Shown: piece after piece, positions 11,161 to 22,350 of the stretch
How positions within the stretch are numbered: the first letter of the stretch is position 1
Layout: every line of letters starts with the position of its first letter
Source of the DNA: Lunularia cruciata
Taxonomy: Eukaryota; Streptophyta; Marchantiopsida; Lunulariales; Lunulariaceae
Assembly (NCBI GenBank): GCA_948567375.1
Contig: OX419756.1
Location: 64,396,552-64,460,551, forward strand
Direction of reading: 5' to 3'
DNA: 64,000 bases
Position numbers and translations under genes: made by a program
The notes under the pieces: generated by a model
Database searches by the model: none
Seen by the model: the letters and a program-made list of their open reading frames with translations, nothing else
Told to the model about the DNA's origin: nothing

Positions 11161-11619
11161 AGGAGAGAACAAGCTTCGAGCTCTTACATTACACTGATCA
11201 GATTTGCGGAAGAGTTCATTTGTCAAGTGCTCCGGCTGAAGTTTCCTTCTCATGTCTCATGCTTGGATCATCGATCGAACAGAGTTATTTGTACCATTGT
11301 GCGCTTCTTGACCTCTCTTAGCTAGCATCTCTCCAGTTCAACACAAGCGTATGCTCGTTGCCCAGTTTTATCGAAGCTGTAAATTAATTTTGTTCTTTCC
11401 GTGTCAATCAAGTACCTAAAGCCGACTATCGGTACTTCAGGCTGCCGTGAGTAACTGTACAACGATAGATCCATATCCCGCACAGCACTGCTGCATATAG
11501 AGCCCTTCCTGATGAAGTTAAGTCATAATACTAGCTAGCTCTTGAAGAGGTTCAGACAACGGACTGCGGTGGATCATGTATTCTCCTCTGGCTTCTTTTC
11601 CCTTTTCCTCATGATCAGT

Positions 11620-13532
11620 CTACATATCTGCCAGAGTCGGCCTCACGACAAATCTGCGAATCCACAGCTCGTACATGAGCATGTTAAACAAATCGTAATC
11701 TTTTGGAGAATCACTCCACGTAAAGAATCTGCGTACTTCCTGCACATTCTTGGCCAGTCTCGGGTAATCGGCTGCCTTGAGTATGGATTTTAGATGTGGA
11801 ATATCTGATTCGGTGACTATAACCGCAAATTCTCTCCACTCAATTATGTTTTTGAACGCAAGATCGTATTGATCCGCGATAATAACTGGTACACATCCGT
11901 ATTTGATTGCATCTCCAATACGAGCCGTGTGGACCTGCCATGTATCAATCGTACATGTAAATATCAGTGCTTAAGTTTCATTGGCTTAACTAGCTTAAGC
12001 TTATGTATCAAATTGAACGCATGCGCAGTAAGAAACTGGGTGCAACTTTCAAGACTGGATGGACTTAAAACCTGTCTATACCTGATATCCACTGATATGC
12101 AAACAGAATTTAGCTTTTCTGAAATTTTCGAAGTAGTCTTGTCCCCTGACTTTATGCCTCAAAACCTTTCCTCCGCCGAGCAGAATCTCGTCGTCATCTT
12201 CCCAGACTTTCTTAACATACGCGCGGACCCGTGAATTTTGCGATCCTGACCAGAACGCCAAGATAGAACTGCCAGGAACACAGCAAATTTGTTGACAAGG
12301 TTAGCACAATCTGCTCCTCAAAATCAAAATACTGAATATACATACCGGTAAATCTTCGAGTTTCACGAAACTAGCTTCATGCACGTCCACGTCAAGATTA
12401 GAAGAATCATTATCAACTTCTGCTGTGATTGACTCTCTAATACTTTGTAACTTTCTTCGTTCTGAGAAAGAGAAAAATCGGAACGAAAGTGTTGCTGGTT
12501 GTAGAGTGCCTGAGCTAGAATTCAATGTCAAGATGATGGGAAGCTAGGAAGATGCGCGTGTTGGAGAGGAAGCACGCTCAGATTAATTTAATGGCGACGC
12601 AAGACCGTACGGTAAGCTCTACAACATGAATAAGCTTAATTTCTTCTGAGTAACATGGAAAAGCGAACCTCCTAGTCCGAACTATTTAACTAGGCGGTTC
12701 TGTCAAGGTTGGAGAGTTAACCCAGAAAGCAATCATCATGGTCATGATGGTGATAGAATAAGCAGAAAGTTCATTTTCCTGGGGGTATATCTACTGACAG
12801 ACAGGTTACGCACCGTTGATCGGGAGGAAGACCACCAGGTTGGGACTTGGTGTGCGGCCAGATCTGAGGGTACGACAAATCTTTGTGAGGAACGAAGGTT
12901 TTGTGCCAAACGTTAGCAGGACAGATGACCTGAATCGCATTTTTGCCGAGAGTTGGGGTCTTTTCAGAAGCATGGCTGCCTATATCATGGCAGGTCGCGT
13001 ACATATGGTCGGAACCACCCGTTCTGTTCCAATATGGCCACTTCTTCTGCACAACTTCTGAAATGTACTCCCTCACGTACCCAGCCACTTCCGCAGGTCC
13101 AACTGTCATCCGGAGCTTAAAAACCGAGTACGGCAGCACGAAAATGTGGGCTTCTTCGGGGTCTTTGGTCACGTAATCCGACTCGTATAAATTCCGGAAG
13201 AAGAAAAACTCGCTCGCGTAGTTACCTCCTGGAAGAGGTGCTCTGGATCCTGCGTAGTCGAACATTTGATTCGTGTCGTTCTTTTCAAAAGGGTAGATAA
13301 AGACCTTGAAGTTTGCTCTCATCTGTTGGTAGTCTGCTGCAAAAACATCGGGAGAGTGAAAAAGCGGATGAACCATCCATGGCGGTCGGCTACGCGCCTC
13401 GGTCCTCGTTGCAGCAGCAGCTGTTGACGCTTCTGCTTTCTCCAAAGCTGAAACCAGAAGCAGCAAGTGTACTAGACACACACACATGCACCTCGTCGCC
13501 AAAAATCTAGAAGCCAGTACGTCGATCCTCAT
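11620..13532 (-). CDS. Exostosin-family (GT47) glycosyltransferase, three exons
   Basis: Predicted type II Golgi membrane glycosyltransferase of plant family GT47, whose members build cell-wall glycans; the substrate cannot be told from sequence. Exons on the minus strand are 13532-12814, 12268-12082 and 11934-11620, joining in frame to 406 residues. Donors are CG/GTGCGT and CAG/GTATAG; acceptors are GGCAG/TTC and GGCAG/GTC. A hydrophobic anchor covers residues about 16-29. Family signatures follow: FKVFIYPF (75-82), ASEFFF, DPEEAHIFVLP (124-134), KKWPYWNRTGGSDHM (163-177) with CHDIG (181-185), SILAFWSGSQ at the exon 1/2 join, FCLHISGYQ-VHTARIGDAIKYGCVPVIIAD across exons 2/3, and a final YDLFNMLMYELW. 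The start is the first Met before the anchor. A CCAAT/TATA-like stretch lies about 55 bp upstream. Length is within the family range, at the short side. No internal stop is seen, so it is probably functional. Confidence 0.9.
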
Positions 13533-14814
13533 TGCACGTACACTTCCTAAAAATTGGAACTGACTTCAGTGCCACCAACAGCAGCTTATAATTGGCTACC
13601 TTGTGCCAGGTTGCTTAAAACTCAGACATCTCGTTCGACAACGACCTCCCGAAGAACATGAAGGGGAGGGTTGATCTCTCGCACTTAACAAACTGATACA
13701 TATTCTTAGCAGTCATGTATGAAATAAAGACTAACTTGAACTGCTAACAGTTAAACTCGACATTAAAAAACGTAGTTCTTCCAGGCAGGTAAAGCTATCT
13801 TTTGACATGATGATTGTTCCTTCTGCAGCTGGGTGCATGCGCCAGTTCTAAAGTTGTTCCAGAATCCCACTGGTATGCCATCACAATAAAAAGTTAAATG
13901 AACTAGAGCGGATTACTAGAGAGGATGATCTGCAACAGGACTTGATCGTCATCCTGTGAGCGAGGAGGACTTGGATGGCAGAAGACCTGCACGTCATGAA
14001 GAATCTGCGTGAGTTGCGTCATGAGTGAAGAAGACAGGAGAAGCTAAGGACCAAGACCTGGGCTCCCGGTGGTGCCTTTCTTTACAATTCTTCTCCTGTT
14101 GAATCGGTAGAGACAATCCGAATGCTACCCAATGAAAATACCCCAACTCAACCCACTCTCGAACTGCTGCGCATATTATGGTGTATCAACTGACGTAGGG
14201 GTGTTTAAAGTGCTCAAATATCCAGCCTTGAAGTGATTCGTTCCTCGAAAGAGTGGAACCTGTTTAATTATCTTATTTGGGTCTCAACCTGCCAATGTCC
14301 GACCTACACCTTTGTCTACCCTCCGGTCATCCATCCATTCATCGCCTAGCCATGCCCTATCACTCCACTGCTGCCGTTGTTCGTTGCAACTCTCACAGCG
14401 CCATGCTCCTGGACTTTCGGTTTTCCTTGTATAATTCATATGCAAACTCCTTGTATACAACATGCTCCCACGTTCCTCCCCCTTCCTTCCGTCCGTCCAT
14501 GATCACCTTGTGATTGCTCCTCCATCAGGCGGTACAGAGTGGTTCGCGTCCCGAGAGACTTGCCTTCCCTTACCCGGGTTTACAACCTCACAGTAGAACA
14601 ATTTCAACTCCCAGTAAAATTTCAATGTGTCAATTTCTTGGAGTATCCACAGTTCTTGGATAGCTTAAGGATCCAAACCTTAGTGTACATAGAACAATGG
14701 TGCCTGCTGCCCGGAGCTCAGAACGTACAGTAAGCTTTCCATTTCCAGTACTTTAAGCCGCCCATCTCAGTTGCAGCCAGTACCAAGGGTCCGGCCATCA
14801 CACCGGAGTCGTGC
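13533..14814. other. Upstream region of the GT47 gene
   Basis: No gene recognised. On the minus strand, CCAATTATAAGC (about 13585-13596) could serve as the promoter core of the GT47 gene. Other short ORFs show no domain. Confidence 0.35.
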
Positions 14815-15085
14815 GCATCTATGTGGAGACTAACCTCACCTGTAATGTTAGGTTTACTTTGCTGATGCTGAAAAAGAGACAAGGAATGTACAGCGATTCC
14901 AAATATGAACCGACCCTATGTGATATATTTGCAGTTTGTTCTAGAATCTATGTGGAGATTGTTTAGGGTTCAAGTTTCACTTCTGATGTTAGGATTACTT
15001 CGCAACAAATGCTGCTTAATAAGAGAAAAGGGATGTACAACGATTCCAAATATGAATGGACCCTATGTAATTTATTTGCAGATTT
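14815..15085 (+). repeat. Imperfect tandem duplication (~130 bp unit)
   Basis: Two successive blocks share ATCTATGTGGAGA, a TGTTAGG-TTACTT stretch, GGATGTACA-CGATTCC, AAATATGAA and ACCCTATGT-AT-TATTTGCAG, in the same order. The first runs about 14817-14943 and the second about 14944-15085. Divergence and indels show the duplication is not recent. No coding role is evident. Confidence 0.75.
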
Positions 15086-16535
15086 GTTTCTCCATCAGTG
15101 GCTGTCGACATAAAGAGGCTACACGTGACAAACTGTTCGCGTTTAGATCATGGACGGGAATTAGAGAATTTTATTGCGCTGTGGTTGAGTGCGCAACGAA
15201 GTCAACCGTATGACTTCTCCAGGTTAAGTATTCCTGAAGGCCAATTCACTGTGAGTAAGTCCGCGATTCGCAGACTCAGTCACTCGGTTGATATCGTTGA
15301 TTATTGGACTCAGATGTGCCTGGTCTCTGAGACTAGGAGGACTCCAAGAGTCAGTTAGCGTTCTAAGCCAAGAATTGTTCAAGTGCACGTGCATCTACTT
15401 GACATTTCGGTAGCCAAGGGTTTAACTTGTCATACTCACTACTGCAGCTGCCCTTCGACGGAGCGGAAGTCCTCTAAAGGAGAACAAACATGGAATCAAA
15501 TTGGCGAACTGGATGTCAAATTAGAGATCTTTATATAGCAGCAATCTTTACCACAATAGCCGCTCGGTTTTGTCAAGTCAAACGGGCAGCAGCTTAGAAA
15601 GCTTCCCAGTCACTTTATGCACGGATTTTTCAGGAGTAAGCTATGGTTGACACTCCAGCGCACATCGTGGCATTACCATTGCAGCACAGGCCGCAGAATC
15701 GTTGTTCATAGAGCCCAATATTCCACGGCTCAGGCAAGATTCTCGATTGGCAAATTTCGCGACTTTTTCTGCGGGTCGAATATTATCATATTCGACCAGC
15801 AGAAAAAATTGCGAAAATTTGTTTTACTCAACTTTGTTCAGTAGATATCGACAAAAAATTGAGAGGCACAAATTGGTATCGGCGTCCCTGATCGTTGTTT
15901 GACTCTTTGCAAACGGGTTATGGTATCAGCAGTACCTGTGAAAGAATATCAAATTCAGAGCCACAAGCAGATTCAATCTCCAATTTCCATGGATAACTCG
16001 TCATTACCTGCACTCCACCGGGATCTAATACTGTACTCAAAATAATTCAGGCGAGACTGTGCTTGGTACAAGAAACCTATTACAATGCAACCACTACTCT
16101 TACTAGAACAGTACGAGAGATTCAGTCTCGTGGAATATAATATCAAGAATCACTCAATATCCTTGAATCTTTCGCCAAGTACCATAACTTGTTGCTCCGT
16201 GCTTGTTTATACCATAACTTATTGTTCGTTGCTTATTTACATTGCGGGTGCCTCTAAGTTTCTCATTTAGTTCCGGGTCCTTAAGGCCTTCTCGAGATAC
16301 ACCAGATTTTGGTTTTTTTTTTCCTCTTCCTTATGGTTTTTGTCAAGAGTTTTTTGTTGGTATATTGCATCTGGTCTAGTGCCCCTTGGAACAACCCGTC
16401 TATTTTGAGTCTCGTCTGCTTGCCCGATCAAATCAAAAGAGACATTTTGTGTTAGCCCCATCGATATCTCAAATATATTTTTCCATTTAGTTTCTTTCCC
16501 CGGATTGCCTATAATTACAACTCTTTTTCTTATTC
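15086..16535. other. Intergenic DNA containing one strong hairpin
   Basis: No recognisable gene. Apart from the foldback at 15751-15821, I see only chance ORFs. Confidence 0.35.
15751..15821. repeat. Short foldback hairpin (33-34 nt arms, 4 nt loop)
   Basis: The left arm CAAATTTCGCGAC..GGGTCGAATAT (15751-15783) pairs with the right arm ATATTCGACC..GCGAAAATTTG (15788-15821) around a TATC loop. There are only about four mismatches and one unpaired base. Long AT-rich pairing with a tiny loop suits a MITE core or extruding palindrome better than a rho-type or other bacterial terminator. Confidence 0.85.
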
Positions 16536-16539
16536 TTTG

Positions 16540-16750
16540 TTTCCAAATCAATTTGCTAGAAATATACTATTTAGTTGCGATTCAACTATTACTCGCATCC
16601 GAATTACAACACTCTTTTCTTCTTTTTCATCTCCACATCAATTTGCTAGAGGTATCCCAGCTAGTTGCCAGACAATGATTACTCCCATTAAAATTGAAAC
16701 TCTATTTTTTAAGTTTTTTTTGTCTCCACATCAATTTGCTAGGTAGTTTC
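16540..16750 (+). repeat. Degenerate ~100 bp tandem repeat, about 2.5 units
   Basis: The block ATCAATTTGCTAG is followed by AGTT-C-A-ACAA-TATTACTC-CAT and then a T-rich TTTTCTTTTT-type stretch. It occurs at about 16547, 16638 and 16730. Units differ by substitutions and indels. Non-coding. Confidence 0.75.
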
Positions 16751-18430
16751 AAGACAACTATTACTCGCATTACAATATCCTTAGATCTCCATCCCGATTG
16801 GATAGTTGTCCTAGTGTATGTCTCTAATAATTTAAATATCATTTCTTGCACAACTTTTGATTTGTGCTCTTTGTTCAGCAAGGGATCAGATCCACTACTT
16901 GATTTCATTTGTCTACATATTCTATGGCATAGAGATCTCTTTGTTGTATAGTCACAATACTATCACAAAAGATTTCATGCAACTTGCATCTGCTAAGGGT
17001 ACACACTAGAAGGATACACTTGTTTCCATAGTTCACTACATAGCTTTATAGGAGGTCGCAATTGCTTTTTCATCTTGTCTCTTTTTATACCTCTCTAATA
17101 ATACCCATATCTTAGGCAAGTTGTAGGATATGATTAATACCATAGCAACTTTCACATGCACATTTAAGACCTTGGATTTACAATTCAAGACCTGGAAATG
17201 TAAGGTATGGAGCATACATGAAGTTCTCACTCCCTTAGATTTTCCACTAGGGTTCAGTTCCCAATAGGTGGTGTGAGAATGTTCAGATCCCCACTCTGAG
17301 TGTAGAATAATTGCAAAACTTTCATCTCTAACACACTGGTGCAAGCCATAGCCCATGTTCACTTACTCCCTTGGTTGGGGAATACACATATAGCCTACTC
17401 TATCTTAGCACATAGGTTTCTCTCCCAAGCCTCCTATCTGGCTTGCACATACACTCTTATAGGGGCCCTTCTACCACACTTATGCATGTAGTTATCTCCC
17501 CCAAGCCTACTATCTAACTTTCACATACCCTCCTATAGAGGCACTTCTACCATACTTATGCACTTTTGACAACACCATATGTCACACTTTCTTCACCTTG
17601 TTAATGCTATGTACACTCCACCAATTATCAAAGGAGTGGTGTAGACTATAGGTAGCCTTTCCCATAGCCATGAGAGGATGTGATCTCATATTACAAGAGA
17701 CCATCACACAGGTAGTCTTTTTGATGCATGGGTCCTAGTGTCCCCTTGCTTAGCAGACAAGTTCTTACAACATGGTTTTCCTTTCCTATTTGTATTTACC
17801 TGGATATTTGTATTTACCTGGATATTTGTATTTACCTGGATTCTACTCAAGTACTCATGACTTTCAGATTTATCTATGATTGGCTTGTGACCTTTTAAAT
17901 AGCCACACATGCACAACACTTCTAGTATTTGCATACTTTGTTTCACTAGACTCGTTGAAGATTCAAGTAGACATCAATGAGTGTATGCACACATACACCC
18001 TCACCAACATCCTCATTGATGCACCTTTATCGAATAGAGCTAGGATTCTTTCATGTGGAAGGAAAGGCTCTAAAGCTTTGCTCCATGCCTCCCCTTTGAT
18101 AGAGGATTTTTGCTTCAGAGAGTTCTCCACTACATTCCACCTATGTTTAGGTCTTGCTCATCCAACATTGCTTGGGCCTATAAACCAGTGCACCTATAGT
18201 TCCAGATATGACACATTGTGCATACATCTATTATGGTGTGCAGTAGGAGGAGAGCACACTAGATTTCATGATGCCATCTGAGATACAATGTCTCAGCTCC
18301 TCCAATCTACACGGTCCCAAGTATAGATTGAGTGGTGGTTGGATTTACTAGGGACCACCTCCATGCCAACAAAGTGAGGGCATATATCATCATTTAAAGA
18401 TGGTACTTTGTGTGATTTCATGGTTGAGAA
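16751..18430. other. AT-rich intergenic DNA
   Basis: No recognisable gene. The longest frame (17880-18281) has no domain I know. Contains the 18 bp minisatellite at 17787-17840 and a loose duplication around 17400-17560 (CCAAGCCTCCTATCT / CCAAGCCTACTATCT, each followed by ACATACNCTC and AGGGGCCCTTCTACC-like text). Confidence 0.35.
17787..17840 (+). repeat. 18 bp minisatellite, three exact units
   Basis: Three head-to-tail copies of TATTTGTATTTACCTGGA, exact by eye. Simple tandem repeat with no evident function. Confidence 0.95.
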
Positions 18431-18830
18431 AACCATATGAGTAGAGACACTAGCATGAGCAGACATTCAGGCAAGAGCGGCGGCAACTATTGCAGCTCAA
18501 GGAAAGGAGGATCATTATGCACGGCTCCTTGCCTCCAATGCCTTTATTGCTCTAGGTGTGGAGATTTTTGTGCACCTTCATTACCATGCAATATGAGGTT
18601 CCTCATGGAGGAGAGGGGCTATTGTTGTCTCCTAAGCTATGCTCACCTCTTACTTTTGACAAAGAATCTCAATACTACAATGCTCTCAAGCTTCCGAATC
18701 TTCATAGACAAGCAATTGCAGTAGGAATGCCACACCCATCTAAAGCACTCTGTGCTCACTTACCAGATATACCAATAGAGTACTTCTATCACACAATTAA
18801 GTAGCAGTTTTCTAGTTGCTTTGTGGCCTC
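18431..18830 (+). pseudogene. Decayed ORF fragments, unidentified
   Basis: Two overlapping frames (18437-18724 and 18556-18804) and a third that reads DIQARAAATIAAQGKEDHYA look like one coding sequence broken by frameshifts. I do not recognise the family. It may equally be chance. Confidence 0.25.
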
Positions 18831-19760
18831 TCCCTTAGGTTGGATTGGAGATCTAGGTTTCACTCCGGTTTTGGTTTGTGTCTCTTGGGTTCCAATGGAC
18901 ACCATGCTCAAATTCCCTTTTGCAATCCTTGGTGTTTTGTACTCTTTTCCCTCTCCTTAGGGGTACATATTTTTGTGAGTTGTTTCCTTAGTCTGGTTGT
19001 CCTATTTAGAATTCCAATCTTCCTTGACTGCAATCTTTGTTCTTTGTACAAGAAAAAGAAAAAGAAAAAACGAATAAACTTAATATCAGTAAGAGGAAAC
19101 ACGAATATATGGAGTTGATTCTTATGTGAAGGGAAGGTCTATTGCTCCAGGCAAGTGTCCAAGAATGGAACCACTCAATATACCCATCGTTTACTGGCTA
19201 TTAGCTTGAGATTTTCACTCTTCTCCCAAAGATTCTGCAAATCCCCAGCTATTTCAATACCGACGAAAACTCTGGGGACGCTGGAAACACCCAAGATCTG
19301 CCGGAGTGAATCTCACTATTCTCCAAGCACTTTCTTTCTATCATCAGTGTGACCTTTATTCCGCAAAAGCGTGTCAGAGACATTCGAGATGCGCTTGAGC
19401 GTGGAGCGATGAACCTCACACGCAGTGTAAGCGAGCAGGTATCGGAAGGGCCAAAATAGGTACCGGTACTTATTGGGTTATTGACCATGTACCGGAGACT
19501 TTTGTGTGTATACAGTACTGCTTTTTGTACTGTAGTATACAACGGTACAAATACAGATTGTTTGATTTCGAGTGATGATGGCCGTACCAAATGGAGGGTA
19601 GCGTCTCTAAATCCTCAAGTGGACAGCTTTGAAACTCCCACAATCAGAGCTCGACACGCTTTTTCAGAATTGCAGACGTGTGGTGGCTCTCACAACTCCC
19701 CAGGCGGCTTGCTTTGTCGCCCACCAGCCTACTGTTTCTTTTTGACATTCCATTTACGGA

Positions 19761-19822
19761 TGAAGAAAAGCGACCGCGTAGGATAATAATTAGGATGGGA
19801 GACCACATCAAGTCATACAAGA
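19761..19822 (+). repeat. Dispersed ~50 bp motif, site E
   Basis: GAAGAAAAGCGACCGCGTAG, then a diverged centre with AGGATGGGAGACC, then ACATCAAG. It matches sites A-D in order and spacing but is more diverged in the middle. Confidence 0.5.
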
Positions 19823-20453
19823 TGAAACACAAGAGGCAAATGGGGCATTTACAGATCAACCTGTTTGAACTAGTTGGAATTCGGAAAGCAAGCTTGCTCC
19901 AAATTGTCTGTAAATCCTCAGGTTTGATCCTCACAGACAGGCGCAGGTCTTTTTACCGATGCCTCAGGTATAGGTCACCAACTCTAGTTCATTCGGATTC
20001 CATCGTTTTACTCTCATTTCGATTGGATTCGTGGGTAGCTTACAGGTGTGTTCGTGCAACTGGAACACAATAGATTAACCCTACTAAGATAGATTGAACG
20101 ATTTCTTGATCAGCTCTAACCTGCTTAGCGAGATAAAAGAAGGCAATTCAATGCAATTTTTTGACTTATTTAACACATTGTCAACTAATAAAGCCAGCTT
20201 CAACACGCTCTTGGTAGCCAGATTCTGATACTAGCATGCATGTTTGCTCCAAATTAAGTGTCCTAACTCTAGATTTTTCAAATCGAATGTTTAAGTATCG
20301 TCTTAGTAGGATGGATGACTTTTTCTTCCAGTGGAGATATTGATATGCTTCGAGTAATGTCTCCACTCTCATTATTCATGCCAAGATTCAAGTATTTGGC
20401 CTAGGTACTCATGATAGCCAGTTATCAGTGCGACTTCATAACATAGTTTATGG

Positions 20454-20502
20454 AGAAAAGGAGACCGTGTAGCAAACACGAAGGATGGGAAGGACATAAT
20501 AG
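20454..20502 (+). repeat. Dispersed ~50 bp motif, site F
   Basis: AAAAGGAGACCGTGTAG, then CAAACACGAAGGATGGGAAG, then GACATAATAGG. The 3' CATCAAG end is lost. Confidence 0.5.
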
Positions 20503-20898
20503 GGGGGTTTCAGTTTTAGCTTTCCGTTAACACAAAAATTACAGAAGCTCCTATACATTGATACACAGAAAATCAACGGGATATAGCCCGTTGCCCTAAA
20601 GGAGGAACCTTTTTGTGACCCCCATATTTCACAAAATAACGGGATCTACGGTAAATTTTAATGAGGCAGTATTAACCAGATTTGGATGGACAAACAGGTG
20701 TCAATGCCTCAAACTCACACGTATCGAGCAGGTCACAGCAATTTGAAATACCTTCCCTTGTTCATAGAGGCCTGTTTGAATACCTTCTCCTTGATGCCGT
20801 CCCCCGTTGAGTTTGATTACCCTCCCTCGAGGCCACAACCTCTGAGTGAAATTTCAGGTTCATTAGGTCCTGATGAGAAAATTTAGTCTCCTCCATAG

Positions 20899-20970
20899 TT
20901 CCTTGATGTCATGCATATTCTTCAACTGAGGGGAATTCATTCCTTGATGTCATGCATATTCTTCAACTGA
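20899..20970 (+). repeat. Direct repeat, 31 bp, 41 bp period
   Basis: The 31-mer starting TTCCTTGATGTCATGCATAT and ending CTTCAACTGA occurs twice, at 20899-20929 and 20940-20970, with a 10 bp spacer. Identical by eye. Confidence 0.92.
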
Positions 20971-21547
20971 ATTCAATCACTAGTAGATTAAACAATTGAG
21001 TGGGAAATCAGTTCTACTAATAGTATGACAGTGTGATAATTCAGCTGCACCTAATCGTTTCACAATTCAGTTGCAGCTTAGTCTTGGGCCTTCATAATTG
21101 TTTGACAATTCAACTACACCTTAGTCCAACCTTTCATATTCTATCCATCCCATTTACAAAAATAAACTAGATTTACCTAGGTTGCAGGTGAGAGCTAGTA
21201 TCCAAAGGTATCGGTGGAATCCATAATGTCTCATATGAGTATCGGACAGTGCTAAGGAAGAGAGTTGAAAAAATCAATACGCATTCATATAGTAGAATTT
21301 CAAGGAAGTTTAGAAGAATGGTCAGACAAAGAATAGTCTGATTCATTTTGGGATTTGGATAAAGGGAAGGGGAATGGAGTGAAGAAGATGATCTAGATAT
21401 GAGTTTGCTAGATAGAATTTTTGAGTGGTGGACATTTATACACAAGAGGTGATACATGAAAAAGAGATGTCAAGTTCATGTAGTACTAAATTTGTGTATA
21501 AAATTTTCTCTATACTTGATCCTCTTGCCTTCAAACAGCTCATCTAG

Positions 21548-22350
21548 ATGGATATGGCCTCTTTTGTGATGTTAGTGAATTTGATCAAAGAGCATGATGT
21601 CTTCAAGAGAAGGAGGGAGCCCGACCAACATCAAACACCTGTATGGCTCCTAGTGGCATTAGCATTCGATCAATTTGGACATAATGGTAATGGAGCTTGT
21701 GTTGCAAGTGGAATGAACTTATGGGGAATTAGTGAAGGGTAACACAAGTAAATTTATAAAGAGAGTTATCATTTCCATATTGTTTATTGTCAAAAAGGAA
21801 GTCCAATGGCCAAGGGTTGTGGAGAGAATTAGAATTTCCTCTATTTTTGCACGTAAAGGATTTCTTGGGTGTGTTGGCCTAGTAGATGGAATGCTTTTTC
21901 CTTTGACACAAAAGCCCACCATTAAAAGTGAATTGTATTTCAGTTGGAAGAGGTACTCAATTAATGAGCAGGTGATATGTGATGACAAGCGCCGGATTAT
22001 ACACTTTGCAAGAAGTGATATTGAATATATTTTCAATGTGTGCTTTATGGAAGTGTTGAAATGAGAATGATAAAGGATTTGTGCTTTGACATTAGTGTGC
22101 TTAATGGATTCAGTTAGGTTGAGTTGTGGAGTACCAAAGAAGAATCATCACTGTGAGAAAGCTTTGAATTGAGTGTGGATGGCTGACAAAGGATATGTGA
22201 AAGTGTTGGTTGAGTGTGGATGGCTAACGAAGGATCTGGTTTTTTTTTTGCACAAGGATGCATGGTTCCTATCATGATATGACATGTTTAAAGTGATTGG
22301 AGCTTTGGTTGGACTTAAACCTAAGAGAAACATGTATTTCATTCAATACA
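21548..22350 (+). pseudogene. PIF/Harbinger transposase remnant (DDE_Tnp_4 / HARBI1-like)
   Basis: Reads MVNLIKEHDVF-type helix, then QTPVWLLVALAFDQFGHNGN, then GNTSKF-like and FARKGFLGCVGLVDGMLFPL (first catalytic Asp), then LYFSWKRYSINEQVICDDKR (second Asp region). This is the conserved order of plant Harbinger nucleases, which cut and paste DNA with a DDE active site. A frameshift near 21735 splits it into frames 21548-21742 and 21732-22064. After 22064 the frame is full of stops, though ADKGY-like text persists near 22180. It is a dead copy. A related fragment lies on the minus strand at 53840-54300. Terminal inverted repeats and the 3 bp target duplication were not found. Confidence 0.85.

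Larger units (their letters stand above)
8382..11619. other. Low-repeat intergenic block with dispersed motif copies
   Basis: Composition is less AT-rich than the surrounding repeats. No ORF carries a recognisable domain; the longest (for example 8956-9222) look like chance frames. It contains two copies of a dispersed ~50 bp motif (8831-8886 plus, 9281-9347 minus) and a doubled G-box at 11117-11160. It sits downstream of the minus-strand GT47 gene. Confidence 0.4.
18831..21540. other. Intergenic block with dispersed motif copies and short repeats
   Basis: No supported gene. It holds dispersed-motif sites E (19761-19822) and F (20454-20502) and a small hairpin at 19508-19540 (GTATAC-AGTAC paired with GTACT-GTA-GTATAC). 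An exact 31 bp direct repeat occupies 20899-20929 and 20940-20970. Remaining ORFs lack domains. Confidence 0.4.

Noticed and set aside
12301-12531. 76-codon minus-strand frame inside the GT47 gene
   Set aside because: It lies within predicted intron 1 and has no exostosin similarity; the exon 2 join at 12268 gives a proper family sequence without it.
13630-13680. Seventh copy of the dispersed ~50 bp motif
   Set aside because: Only short scattered matches (CGAC, GAACATGAAGGGGAGGG); spacing and the ACCCCATCAAG end are missing.
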